NCBI GenBank assembly: GCA_022113835.1
Contig: JAILWY010000025.1
Span: forward strand, 2,914,001 to 2,978,000
DNA: 64,000 bases
Reading direction: 5' to 3'
Source of the DNA: Atopsyche davidsoni
Lineage: Eukaryota; Arthropoda; Insecta; Trichoptera; Hydrobiosidae
Shown here: positions 11,431 through 23,009 of the stretch, piece by piece
Numbering within the stretch: the stretch's first letter is position 1
Layout of the letters: every line of letters starts with the position of its first letter
The notes under the pieces: model-generated
The model's input: only the letters and a program-made list of their open reading frames with translations
Database searches by the model: none
Told to the model about the DNA's origin: nothing
Made by a program: the position numbers and the translations under genes

Positions 11431-12486
11431 CAGGTGTCCAAAAAGAGCATCGGGTATTTGTTAGTTCAGTAAAACAAAAACTACTAGTAATCAAGTGTTT
11501 TTTTTATTGTTGATTATAAGAATACAAAATGGAAAATCTACAAAGACGATTTTTTAATGTCCAACGGATAAATATGGATTTTGACGAACTGACGCTTCCA
11601 CTTCTTCGATTTCATTATTTCTTGGTTGCGGACTGAACGAGGGCGACCAGAGTTTTTAATTTTTAGCGTCGCACCTGTATTTTTGAACGTTTCCTAACGC
11701 TATCGTCACTTGGTGCTATCGTCACGATACAAACGTTGAGCAGTCACTATTGAATCACCGTTACAATAATACGTCCCCGGGTACTGCTCCATAGCGACTA
11801 AAACTCCACAAAATGGCAGACTTCACGATTTCCTCAGAATCAACTTCAACGCTAAAACAAATACCCGATACTCTTTTTGGACACCTTATTAGCGTGTTTA
11901 ACAATGAGACCCTAAGCTCAAATTTCGTTCAAGCAATATATAGGGTGTCCAAAAAGAGTATCGGGTGAATGTGAATAGTGACCGTTATTGTGATATGCTG
12001 GGAAAAATTTTGGCCCCAGAGTTGCAGAAGTTTTAAGGTTTCTCAAGAACGTGGTTCCAACTTCCACTTGCCATACATCCAATCAATCAATTGAAGCTGT
12101 TAACGAATTATTCCCTTAAGGTCATTTCACGTAGAGGTAACATCAACTAGAAGCCCCGACCTTAGCCCTCTAACTATTTCGTATGGGGATACCTTAAATG
12201 TAGGGTTTATGAGAATAATCCGACAAATCTAACGGAATTGAAACAAAACATCAGGTCAGAAATGGCAGCAATATCGAAGGCTATGTATCAGCGTGTTATC
12301 AGCAATTATCGTTCCAGATTAGAAGAGTACCAGCAGCGCGTAACGGTCGCTATTTGGATAACATCATCTATTTGTAATAATTTTCCATTTTGTATTCTTA
12401 CAATCAACAATAAAAAAAATACTTGAATACTTGTAGTTTTTGTTTTACTGAACTAACAAATACCCGATACACTTTTTGGACACCTG
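11431..12486. mobile_element. Mariner-type composite with 107-bp inverted ends
   Basis: The block begins CAGGTGTCCAAAAAGAG and ends with its complement CTTTTTGGACACCTG, flanked by TA on both sides. The first 107 bp (11431-11537) and the last 107 bp (12380-12486) are near-perfect inverted copies. Internally, a second right-type end lies at 11860-11885 and a second left-type end at 11940-11965. The block is therefore two incomplete elements head to head: a minus-strand one (11431-11885) with a transposase N-terminus remnant, and a plus-strand one (11939-12486) with a transposase C-terminus remnant. The insertion sits in a TA of a LINE fragment. Confidence 0.85.
12150..12375 (+). pseudogene. Mariner-family transposase C-terminal remnant
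   Basis: Across one frameshift the plus strand reads PDLSPSNYFVWGYLK and then LKQNIRSEMAAISKAMYQRV. The first is the region around the third catalytic aspartate (SPDL/SPxxYFxWGxLK) of IS630-Tc1-mariner transposases. The second is the helical tail that ends in an RLEEYxxxxGRY-like motif. The N-terminal half is not on this strand. A piece beginning MEQYPGTYYCNG lies on the minus strand near 11670-11810. Confidence 0.75.
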
Positions 12487-12559
12487 TATTTCTCGCCACG
12501 CAGCGCCCCTGAACTGACTAAAGCCATATTGAAGATCAGGTTTCGGCTATACGGTTTGA

Positions 12560-14095
12560 GAAATCTTTCAACGATCACTCACGAGCACTCGGCTTCTCGA
12601 GTGTACGTAACAATAATGTTGTAAGAAGCATGGAGGTATAATTGCTGCGACCTTGCGGCCTGTTGGGCAACACTGGTAAATATTATTTCGAACAAAAAAT
12701 AAATAATTCTAGGTCACGTGGCTTGCAACACCGCCCGAGTGCCAAGCAGTTTTTTTTTTCTTCTAGACGTTTCCATTATAATATCTATCGTTTTGTTCGG
12801 AATCCGTGCCATTAAGATGTCAGATTTCGTTTACATGAAAATTAAGCTATACCAGTGGCGTGCTAATATAAATGAGACTAATAAATCGCCCGATTATTTA
12901 TCGAGCATCGTGGAAAGTATCACCACAAGTTTATATGATTTAAGCGTATTTAATTATATGCAAATTTTTATGTTTAAATATATTTTGGGGCAAACAATTT
13001 TTTATTCTAAAAGTGCCTTGCTTATTTTTATGTACTTATTGATTTTTTTACCCAAAGCTTATTATAAATTGAATTGCTAAATCACGGTTTATCGACGTCA
13101 TGGTCTCAAAAAAATATATTATACAGTGTTATTATTACAACTGTAGTTTACGTACTATAACTTTTTTTTTGTAATTATGCTAAAATTATATATTGTTTTT
13201 TTGTTCATTAGGACACAATCTGAACACAGCCTTATTTTACTAAAAATGCTTCCTGCTGCTTGTGCTTCTTCTCTTATGTGCCTTCTGCTTCTGCAGTGAA
13301 ATGTGATTAAAGACTCGAGGCTCAAATTACCTGACCTTTGGTGTCGACCGCTCGTTGAAAAAATATATATTAAAAAAAAAAACAATTGTTTTGATGGATT
13401 CAGTTGTCTTAAAATAGATTCTGACGTCATGATTTAATAGTTTACTCAGAAACACTTTATGGCTGTTTCAAAAGTGCAAATTAGGCTGTCTTGCATTTTC
13501 AGTATAACGATCGAACAATCATCAAAACACTTTGATGATTAACACCTGAAAGAAATACTTTTTTCAGGTATAACACCTGAAGACGGTTTATTGTTAAAGA
13601 AGTAATAGAAAAAATGTTGTTGTCAAGCAAAAAAGGATGAAACTGATCTTAACCTGTTTATTTGATCTTTAATTAATTAGATGCCTGAAGGAGTTCTTCG
13701 ACAACTTTAATCTCATAATCGAAAAGTCCTGGCATATTATATTTTGTAAATTTAATATTTAACATGGTAGGCCACAAAATTAAAACTCTAAAGCATGAGT
13801 AGTTAAAAAAACGATTGTATAAATATATATATATTTTTTTTTTATAAAATAAATACACCTACAACATGTAAAATATTGCTTGCTTATTTACACACATATC
13901 CTTTAATATTTTAGCTATGAATTTTTCGCTCTCACATTATCTGACCTTGGCTGTCTCCCGATTGTAAAATAATAATAAAAAACGAGAAGCCAAATCTACA
14001 ATCTGTTTCAATCAAACAGAATTATATTGCAAATAACTTGATTTTCAAGTTATGGACGTGTTTTAAATGCATACTATTAACCCGCATACTTTTAT
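12560..14095. other. AT-rich intergenic stretch
   Basis: A 120-codon open frame at 12718-13080 has no ATG-to-stop context, splice signals or family resemblance that supports a gene. A short repeated AACACCTGAA motif occurs near 13540-13580. Nothing else is seen. Confidence 0.4.
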
Positions 14096-14165
14096 AGGTG
14101 ACGAGGTATATATTATAAGCCACATGTTGTAAGCCTCACAGGGGATAGCCAACAAGCTAACAAAC
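14095..14165 (-). repeat. Fragment of the 0.35 kb repeat family
   Basis: AAGCCACATGTTGTAAGCC, CACAGGGGATAGCCA matches the terminal module at 31720-31760, with an internal deletion. Confidence 0.5.
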
Positions 14166-14799
14166 TTGTTTATACATATTTTTTTGAGTGTCACGGTCAA
14201 CAAATCCACGTTGCAGACCTTGGGAATTGGGGATTCGGGTTTGTTTTTGTGTTTTAAATTTTTACTATATTTTTTACCGTACATAAGACTAAATAATTTT
14301 GAATAAACATAATAATATTTTTGATTGGGCAGCAATTAACTGATTCATCATATTTCCTTGATCACTTGTCATGTATTGATGAACGATTCTATAATTATCA
14401 CACATGTCTAAAGGGAAAAAAAATGTGGAAGCAAAAACAAGATTTTTTTATAAATATATATGATTTTTGATTTCAATATAACTACAGAAAAAATTAAAAC
14501 AAAATTTTTAACTGTAAATATTGAACAACTTTTTATTTTAATTAATCCCTGATTTTAATTTAAATTTATATATATTTGTATATATAAATTTATATATGAT
14601 TGTTTTGTTTGTACCCTCAAAAAATTATTCAAGAGGTCTTGAAAAATAAACCAATAACGTAAGTGATTTTGGTTATGACTTATTTATATATTAACTATAA
14701 TTTAAGCGTATGATTCGACTAAATAAATACGTAAAAAATCTTTGGTTTAATTCCTTGAATATTAAAATACATATTTTACTGTTTCAAGGATATCTTACA

Positions 14800-14970
14800 A
14801 ACTTTAAAGATAACGTGGAGGTCCAAAGAAAAAAAAATTCCGGAAGACGGTTAAAAATGCGTAAAAGTATCCTATTTTGGATATATTTTGCTATAGCTTG
14901 CTTCAGCTGATTGTCTAGGGTAAAAATCCAAGAGAAAAGAGGCATAAGAAGAAGAATGTTGAAATAGAGT
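14800..14970 (+). pseudogene. LINE 3' end fragment
   Basis: Degenerate match to the segment coding for the FGHIF and SILQLI block and to the GAGGCATAAGAAGAAGAA tail of the LINE fragment at 6230-6431. It is short and broken. Confidence 0.5.
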
Positions 14971-15689
14971 AAATCTGGCCCAGGGTTAAGATATGCTCAG
15001 TAATAAGGTCACCCTTTAAAGAGATATACCTGAAGAATAAGATAAGCTTTATAAAATTTAAGAAGACGAATAAAAATATACAGCCAGATTTTATATGATT
15101 AATTAAAAAAATTAAGCTTTAAAAAAATATTTTTCATAAGCAGGATTATAATGTACTTATTACATCTTGGACATCGGCTTATAAAGCTTAAATTATTTTT
15201 TTTATTTATTTACAAATTATATTACAAGGAAATCTAATAAATGGGAAAATTATTTAAATTTCAATAAATCTCGGTGCGGGTAAAGAAAAATAATCCACAG
15301 AAAAAACTGTGCACGCAGTCTGAATGTCGGACTTTGTAGTTTTGTTGCAATTTAAAGCCTTGGTTACAGTGGAAACAGGTCCGGCCGTTCCCGACCGGAT
15401 CATCAGCCCTCGGAGCAGCCTCTCCAGGCACTCAGGGCCGTTCGCTTGTCATGTCGTCATTTGCATCAGCAGAATAAACTTTAATATCAAAGCATGAATT
15501 ATTTTCTCCCAAGCCGAACTGCATGGCGGCGAATCAAATTCATATCCAATTCACCTCTTTCCCTACACGGGGCCCAGAGCTCTGCAAGTCCCATGTTTTA
15601 CTGCATATATAGTGAATATATATATAGCATAAATCAATAAAAAATAAATCAATACCATGAAAAATAAACGTGGCTTTCACCTGGCGAAG

Positions 15690-16159
15690 CATCATCATCA
15701 ACACGGCCAAATCGTTTCAAGAAGAAAATGCTCGGCGTTCGGTGGGAGCAGAAAGGAATCGTGTACTATGAGATGCTGAAATTGGGCGAAACTGTCGATG
15801 GGCATCGCTGCTGATAACAGCTGATCAATTTGAACCATGCATTGCTCAAAAAATGGCCAGAATGGGACACGAGACACGAACGAATGATATTGCAGCACGA
15901 CAACGCCTTTCACCATCAAAACGCTGAAATGGGATCTGCTACTACACCCGCTGTATTCACCAGATCTAGCCCCTTCCGATTATTACTTGTTCCGATCGAT
16001 AGCGCATAGCTTGGCTGGGCTACACTTGGCCAATTTTGAATAAATTGGTTTGATGAATGGTTTCTGTCCAAAGACGCGTCGTTCAATAGTCACGGTATTC
16101 ACGCATTGCCAGAGAGATGGCAAAAGTGTGTAGCCAGCAAGGGACGATACTTTGAATAA
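15690..16159 (+). pseudogene. Mariner DD34D transposase remnant
   Basis: Plus-strand translation in several frames gives, in order, WEQKGIVYYEMLKLGETVDG, QQLINLNHAL, ILQHDNA (second catalytic Asp), LLHPLYSPDLAPSDYYLF (third catalytic Asp), LAGLHLANFE, and PERWQKCVASKGRYFE with a stop at 16157-16159. This is the C-terminal half of a mauritiana/irritans-type mariner transposase. Stops and frameshifts separate the blocks, and the N-terminal DNA-binding half is missing. It is a dead copy. Frames on the opposite strand here are shadows. Confidence 0.88.
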
Positions 16160-16558
16160 ATCATTTTTTTATAAATTATCTATTTTTCATTGATCAAAAT
16201 AACCCCAAAACGTAGTTGCACGGCTATTATATTAAAGTCAGATTGGTTACGGTTACACCTGTGGTCTTCAGAGACCGCCTCGGGTGTTCATAAGCCCGAA
16301 GGTGATTGCTTATTGCAATTGCCAATTTGCACAACGCACCGAACATTTCAAGGACTCTTCGTTCGTTTCTTTATAAAAGGTTCATCTGAGATGTGGAAAA
16401 TGTCGGCACACTTGCATGCAAACCGCGGTTGGCTTGCCGGGGATAGAACCGGAGACATCCAGTTTGCAGATCATAGAGTGAAACTTTTAAAATGACAAAT
16501 ATGAATAGTCAAACGGCTAGAAAACTACTGTCGTTTCCGTCCCTTGCAAGGGAAAAAA

Positions 16559-16562
<4 letters not shown>

Positions 16563-16600
<38 letters not shown>
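16563..16600. repeat. (TA)n microsatellite
   Basis: About 38 bp of uninterrupted TA directly adjoin the outer end of the long-inverted-repeat element. Similar (TA)n tracts lie at 16760-16795, 28903-28934, 39557-39577, 48679-48722, 52428-52447 and 63156-63195. Confidence 0.9.
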
Positions 16601-16601
<1 letters not shown>

Positions 16602-16765
16602 CATAATACAAGAATAGAAATCACATCATTGTCTCGTGTAGTTTAATAATAATAACAATTACATAAAAGTACGCAAAGGCCTTACAAACGGCCGAATGAA
16701 TATTAAAACAACGCACCGTTGAGTTTGTTGAAACACTTTGAAAATCCAGATATACATACTATATT

Positions 16766-16797
<32 letters not shown>

Positions 16798-17792
16798 GTA
16801 TGTATATCTGCCACATATGACGTCAATCCAAGATCTGCATTACCAGAGTTCAAAGTAACTAGTATTTTTTGTCACAATATTGCAGTCATAAAATTTTAAA
16901 TTGCCTTACACCAGAGGCGTGCGAAGAAACCATAACGCAAAATTTACAATATTTATTTATAACATACTCTCAAACTATAGACAGTGTCATATCATTTCAT
17001 TCTTCTTCTTCTGATGCCTCTCCTCATAGGAGGCTGGTGGCCATCTCACTTATTCTACATCAACGTAAACTTCCTCCTTCAATGCCCCCTTTTCCATTGA
17101 TTTATCCTTGAACAACCAACTGGAGGATGCTATATTTACTGTTACGAAAAATGTGGCCAAAATAGGAGACCATCCAATTTTTCAGATGTTCTCTTTCTTT
17201 GCGCATTCTGTGCAACTCTCTCATGGAGTCAACCCATGGTGTTTTAAGGATTAAGGATTCTCCTATACAGCCTCATTTCTTTGCATAGTAGCCGTCTTGA
17301 GTGTCCAAGCTTCGACTCCATAAAGAAGAACTGAGACGACATAACATCTCATATAACATTTTAACTATCTCCACTACTCATTATTAGATATTTTTATTGC
17401 CGGTTATTAAAATTATTAAAGCAATCAAATTATTTCACGTATTTCTAAAAAAAAAACTCAACCTAGCTTTAGGCTGTTTTTCAAGTTTACATATATTTCT
17501 AAAAATAGTTTTGATAAGTTATTTTTGTAGGTAGTTTTTTTTGTACAAAAAAACACTTGTTGAGGTCTCACCGAAGAGGCTTCGAGGAAAAACCTGCCAC
17601 TGCAGTACGAAATCAGAATAAATTACCAACTCGTTCAACGACCTGAATTTTCAAAGTGTTTCAACAAACTCAACGGTGCGTTGTTTTAATATTCATTCGG
17701 CCGTTTGTAAGGCCTTTGCGTACTTTTATGTAATTGTTATTATTATCAAACTACACGAGACAATGATGATTTCCATTCTTGTATTATGTCCG
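16602..17792. mobile_element. Element with about 145-bp terminal inverted repeats
   Basis: The left arm (about 16605-16750) and right arm (about 17645-17792) are inverted copies with only a few differences. Landmarks shared by both are CATAATACAAGAAT at the outer edge, TCTCGTGTAGTTT, AAGGCCTTACAAACGGCCG and CACCGTTGAGTTTG at the inner edge. The interior holds a TA-rich palindrome (16751-16810) and a minus-strand LINE fragment (16996-17352), and no transposase is visible. The class is unknown. Immediate flanks differ (a TA tract on the left, GTGGCTTCTC on the right) and no target duplication is clear. Confidence 0.75.
16996..17352 (-). pseudogene. LINE 3' end fragment
   Basis: Minus-strand match to the LINE C-terminus and tail, with the complement of GAGGAGAGGCATCAGAAG at about 17008-17030, the complement of AACAGTAAATATAGCATCC at about 17123-17145, and the CCATGGTGTTTTAAGG block at about 17230-17250. 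A duplicated TTAAGGATTAAGGATT is present. It sits inside the inverted-repeat element. Confidence 0.7.
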
Positions 17793-17799
17793 TGGCTTC

Positions 17800-20700
17800 T
17801 CGTGTGTAGACTGACAACTGAAATTAAGTTGATAATCTGAAATATTAATTAAATTCAAGATTGCCTATCAATCTGTTTGATACTTTGAACGAGATTTTCA
17901 GAACTGCTCTGTTTGCTTTTTCCCTGTGCTAATCGCTTTCAAATTACTTTTGGATGAATTTTTGAAATAAATATATATGATTTAAATATTACTGTTAAGT
18001 AAATTCTCGCATATGCGTTTGTCTTGCCGTTACTTTGTCTCGGTCGAGTCTGCTGGGAAAACCGCAAAATAATCACGAAGTGTCCAATAAGATGAGTCAC
18101 AGCAAAAAAACGTTGGCGTTTTTATTTCCGCAGCGGAAAATAAATCACATTACAAGCAACTGTATTAAATTAGCTGTGATACATTTTTCAGTAGGAAATG
18201 AACGCGTGCTTGGGATGATGCTGTCGATGCGATATTTTGAGAGCCAGTGGTGTCGATGCTCACATATATAAAATATACACAATTCTATAAAGATTTTCAT
18301 CATGGGATGTTTCGAGGTCGTTCATATTATATATTAGCAGTATATATTTTTTAAGTGTTAAGGTATTTATTTATAATAAAAACACTTCACCACGGAGAAG
18401 CGTGTTATGAATACTAATGTAACAAGCTTAAACTATATAACCGATCACAAACGTTTTTGCTTGCAAGTACCCACCTACTAAAATGTTCGTTATCTCCAAG
18501 CCGCTTTGAATATTGCATATCAGTTTTATATAGAAATATATGGTCGATAAATTTACGACGATGACGACAAAAATCGGTGGTGATTAAAATGTTACCATAA
18601 AAAATGATAGTGATTACTTAACAGAAGAATATTAAGTAACCTCCTAGCTATTTGGATTATCACGTTTGAAACAAAAATATATAAATTTGTTTGTAAGACT
18701 GTAATTAAGAAAATGTACTGATTTATTGGTTTTATTATAAAAACTGATCGCTACTGTTTTCAGATGATATAATTAGTACAGATAAGTTATATATTTGTGA
18801 TTTTTTAAAATCGCCATTTTATTTTACAATATGGCGGCGGACGTTTCCTCGGCACGCTAATTGGCTTTGCAAATACATATTCATCGGGAACTTTCATAAT
18901 TCAAGCCAAATTTAATCATTGTTACGCCATACTGAATGCACTTAACACTTTCTATCGCAAATGTCACAAACTGATTGAGAAGATACTGGCCTAGAAATAT
19001 TTATTTAAAAAAAAAATATATATATATTGATTTGACCTTGAAAAAAAATAACTATAATATTAAAAAATACGTATAGTTAAAAAAATTGTTTGAATCATTT
19101 GAAACAACAAATATACATACATTGTTATTTTCCTTCACTGTAATAATTTCATTGTCTCCATTCGTAAAGTACTTTAAACATATATATTTTTTAAATGTTA
19201 TACCATTATAAATAAACGTTATATTGGTTAGATTTATTGTGAAATATAAATTTAGCAATATTTTTAAGCTATTAATAAATGAATATTCAAAAAGCTATAT
19301 ATATATTCATTTTTGCATAGATCAGATGAACAGACATGAGTGGACAGTTCTCCAAATAAATACAGAGAGTGGCAAGATCCAGGGTCTATTCGTCTCTCTG
19401 CACCGGTCTATGATTTTTACGATAACTTCAATTATAGCATTTTACTAGAAACGTATGAGGCAAAACATTACATTGTATTTTTTTTTTGTTATGAGCAAAA
19501 CACGATCGATCATAAAATACTGCGGTAATCATATAAATATATATTATATAAGCGAAATATAATATTTTCAGATCCTATTAATTTTATTAGTAATAGCAAG
19601 TCACCGTATTATTGTTATTAAGTGCATAATTTTAATATTACACGTAGACTCTGTAATTACTCTAATAGATAAGAAATAAATTAACATTGTATTATTTTTA
19701 TTTATATTTATTATAAAATATATTATAATAAACAGATTCGCGTTTCCGTAGCTGTTGAAATGTTAATTTATTCCTACGATTCTATTAGATGGGTCGATTA
19801 AAGTAATTAAATGAAATATTCAAAGAAAAACAATTTATATATTATGCTTGTCGATTATAAGCTTTAGATTAATATAGTTTAAAATTATATGTAAAACTTA
19901 ATATTATAAAGGGGTTATTTAATTTTAAAAAAAACCACGTACCTCCGTGCAAAAATCTGCTCTATCACGCTTTTTAATCACTTGTTCAATGTTTGATTTC
20001 ACCAAGCACTTATTTTTACAAGTAACTGTTACTTTTTTGCCAGTTTAAATATTTGAAGTCCACATATTTTTTCAAAACCGTTTTTCTATGAAATAATAAA
20101 AATAGTCATCATTAATTTTAATAGATTTGCTCAAATACGCTAGCGGAAAGTTTAAATTGCGATTTGCATGCTGTATTCATATTATTAAAATTTACTTAAA
20201 ATGCGTCGAAATCACACTTATAAAATATTAAATTTAATATCTGTATAAATTGAGATGTACTTGTTAATTGAAAATCAATTGGCAGATGTGCTGCGAAATT
20301 AGCACTATTAAATTTTTTATTAATACAAAAAGGTTATAAAAGAGAGAATTTAATTGAAAATCAACGAAACTGAGCCATAATTGTATTTATTCAATTGCAT
20401 TTTTTGTGCTTAAAAAAAACTCAATTGAACGAACAGGAAAACTTTATTATACGTGACCAGATGAATAATTTATAATATTTCACAATATAAGCAGCAAAAT
20501 AAAAGAGAATTGTGATTTTAATACGTCTAAAAAAACGAGAACATATAATTGACGAATGTAATAGGAAACCATCAATAATTAACAAGAGGATATTATAACT
20601 GTAAATATAAAACAATTCATATTTATACTTGTCAAAAAAAAAAAGTCTAATAAATTCAGTTGCAATTGACGAAAATGTAACATTTTCATTCAAACGACAA

Positions 20701-21230
20701 AAGTAATCAATTCCCAAATACAACAATTTCGTTTCAAATATATCAAACACTAAAATAATCTTAGGATACAAAATTTTGTCTTCAAGTCAAATTAAAAAAT
20801 ATATGAGCAAAGTGTGATTTTAACGATCTTCAAACTTTAAGGGTATTGCTACCTGTGATTTTTAAAATAATAAATCGCACAGGGTTTATATTTAATATTT
20901 TAATCCCAATTGAAAAAAATACTTTAAAATGTTTAGGACTCTTAGAACAGGGACATGACATGACACTTCAATCGGAAAAACACATATTTATCATATTAAA
21001 AGTAAATTAACAAGAAATAAAAAAATATTCTGTTCTGAAGAAGGGATGTATCTAACTTTTATCATTTAAATTTTTTTGATTAGTGCAGTCAATTATTCGC
21101 AAAACGGACCAGAAAATGATAAAAAAAAAAACTCGAATATGGGACTCGAGCACTCTGCGCTATTTTTTATGGTCCAAACGGGTAATCACGTTTCGAAATC
21201 ACACACGAACTAAACTGTAACTGTAAACAA
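17800..21230. other. AT-rich intergenic stretch
   Basis: Many short open frames, none with family resemblance, splice context or composition that suggests coding. Simple AT-rich tracts are common. Nothing else was recognised. Confidence 0.4.
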
Positions 21231-21400
21231 AGATCACAGGTTGTCTGTGCGGGCTCCTCGATCACAGGTGTGCTACCTTGATTGGCACCACGAGGTGACG
21301 ACCGCACCGTCGCGCAGGCACTCGGCAACTGCCGGGCCCGGCACAGCACACCCGGATAACCTGTTCCGAGCAGAACCACTTGCCCACACTGTGCATCGGG
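21230..21400. other. GC-rich patch upstream of a tandem array
   Basis: A CpG-containing segment (for example GGTGACGACCGCACCGTCGCG near 21293-21313) stands out from the AT-rich surroundings and ends where the 0.28 kb tandem repeats begin. It is open on the minus strand for 70 codons, but I recognise no family. It may be a promoter, a first exon or part of a repeat. Confidence 0.35.
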
Positions 21401-22198
21401 AATTCCAGCATTTTATCTAATGAATCTTCAAATTGATACCACGGCTTGCGACAGTCCGCCGGTGTTGTTGATTTTTGCGAAATTTTCTAAGCACTTTGCG
21501 TTTTTAGTGCTGATATCAGCAATAGTATGAAAATCGATCTTATCTGCTCTATTCATTGTGTTGCTTGTGCGTGGCTGCCACTCTGTGCTCCGAACGTTTA
21601 TAAAGAGTCGGTAATGGAGTAATGGAAGGGATGTGCTCTTGAAGAAGATTAATCCTGTAAAGCGGGAAGAGCCAGCATATCCATTCCGAATTCCAGCATT
21701 TTATTTAATGAATCTTCAAATTGATACCACATCTTGGGGCAGTCCGCCGGTGTTATTGATTTTTGCGAAATTTTCTAAGCACTTTGCGTTTTAGTGCTGA
21801 AATTAGTAATAGATCTTATCTGCTCTATCCATTCTGTTGCTTGTGCGTGGCTGCCACTCTGTGTCCCGAACGTATATAAAGAGTCGGTAATGGAGTAATG
21901 GAAGGGATGTACTCTTGAAGGAGATTAATCCTGTAAAGTGGGAAGAGCCAACATATCCATTCCGAATTCCAGCATTTTATTTAATGAATCTTCAAATTGA
22001 TACCACGGCTTGCGACAGTCCGCCGGTGTTGTTGATTTTTGCGAAATTTTCTAAGCTCTTTTAGTGCTGAAATTAGTAATAGATCTTATCTGCTCTATTC
22101 ATTCTGTTGCTTGTGCGTGGCTGCCACTCTGTGTCCCGAACGTTTATAAAGAGTCGGTAATGGAGTAGTGGACTTGATTGTGGGAAAAGCCAGCATAT
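21400..22198 (+). repeat. Tandem array, three units of about 0.28 kb
   Basis: Units start at GAATTCCAGCATTTTAT at 21400, 21688 and 21964 (periods 288 and 276; the third is truncated). Each contains GCGACAGTCCGCCGGTG or a close variant, a TTGCGAAATTTTCTAAGC block, GCTTGTGCGTGGCTGCCACT, and a TATA-like ATAAAGAGTCGGTAATGGAG. The last part resembles the GGACTTGGAATG repeat family, which follows directly at 22245-22370. No frame is conserved through all units. Confidence 0.88.
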
Positions 22199-22244
22199 CG
22201 CATTTTACACATAATTTTTTTTTATCTTGATGTTTCTTGTAAGA

Positions 22245-22370
22245 CATCCTGTGAGTCACGGAAGGAAGGAGGGACTCCCTTGCTGAGCCCTCTCCAGCTC
22301 TTATTATTCATCCAAGTGGAAATGATCAGTCATGGAGTAGAGGACTTGGAATGATTGTGGAGGGACGATG
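22245..22370 (+). repeat. Dispersed repeat with GGACTTGGAATG core (copy 2)
   Basis: CTTGCTGAGCCCTCTCCAGC and GATCAGTCATGGAGTAGAGG are followed by the GGACTTGGAATGATTGTGG core; the order matches the reverse complement of 30250-30360. Confidence 0.65.
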
Positions 22371-23009
22371 ATGCCAACTAGATGGGCTGGCAAAACCGGT
22401 CACCAATTAATAACAAAACGTGTAAAAATCTAACTAACTAATATGAATAGCCTACGAGATAGCGATTATTTTTATTTGTGATCTAGCTTTTACAGATTTA
22501 TGAATATGACAGTCTGAAGAATCCAATAAAGTCAATATATTATTTATATACATATAAAACAACAAACCATTGTTATATCATGGATATGCCAAATTTAAAA
22601 AAAAATTATTGTTACATTTATATAATGATATAATATATTTTGTAGCTCATAAGCAATATGAAATAAATATATAATATTTTTATTAGTTTCCTCGTGTTAT
22701 ATTCTGATTACAACAACCTTGTCGAAATGAAAGTTTCTGTCGATTGTGAAGTTGATTCATTTTACCAAGGTCCAAATCTTCCATTAAACGCTCGATTAAT
22801 AAAATGAGGCTTAATCAATTATTATATCAATCTTCAGCGTATCGATACACGTACGAAAAAAATGTATATTCAGGATATAAAAAAATATGATAGACCTAAC
22901 AAGACGTCTATCCTTTGCGCTGACACGTCCTGATATATCAACACTATGAATTTGTGATTTCGCAGAGTAATTTCCGGTTACTAGCGGTGAGCGTTGGAAG
23001 TATACACAC

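Noticed and set aside
12718..13080. 120-codon open frame with hydrophobic stretches
   Set aside because: It has AT-rich composition, no splice or promoter context and no family resemblance; it is a chance frame.
15698..15919. 73-codon minus-strand frame
   Set aside because: It is a shadow of the plus-strand mariner transposase remnant with recognisable catalytic blocks.
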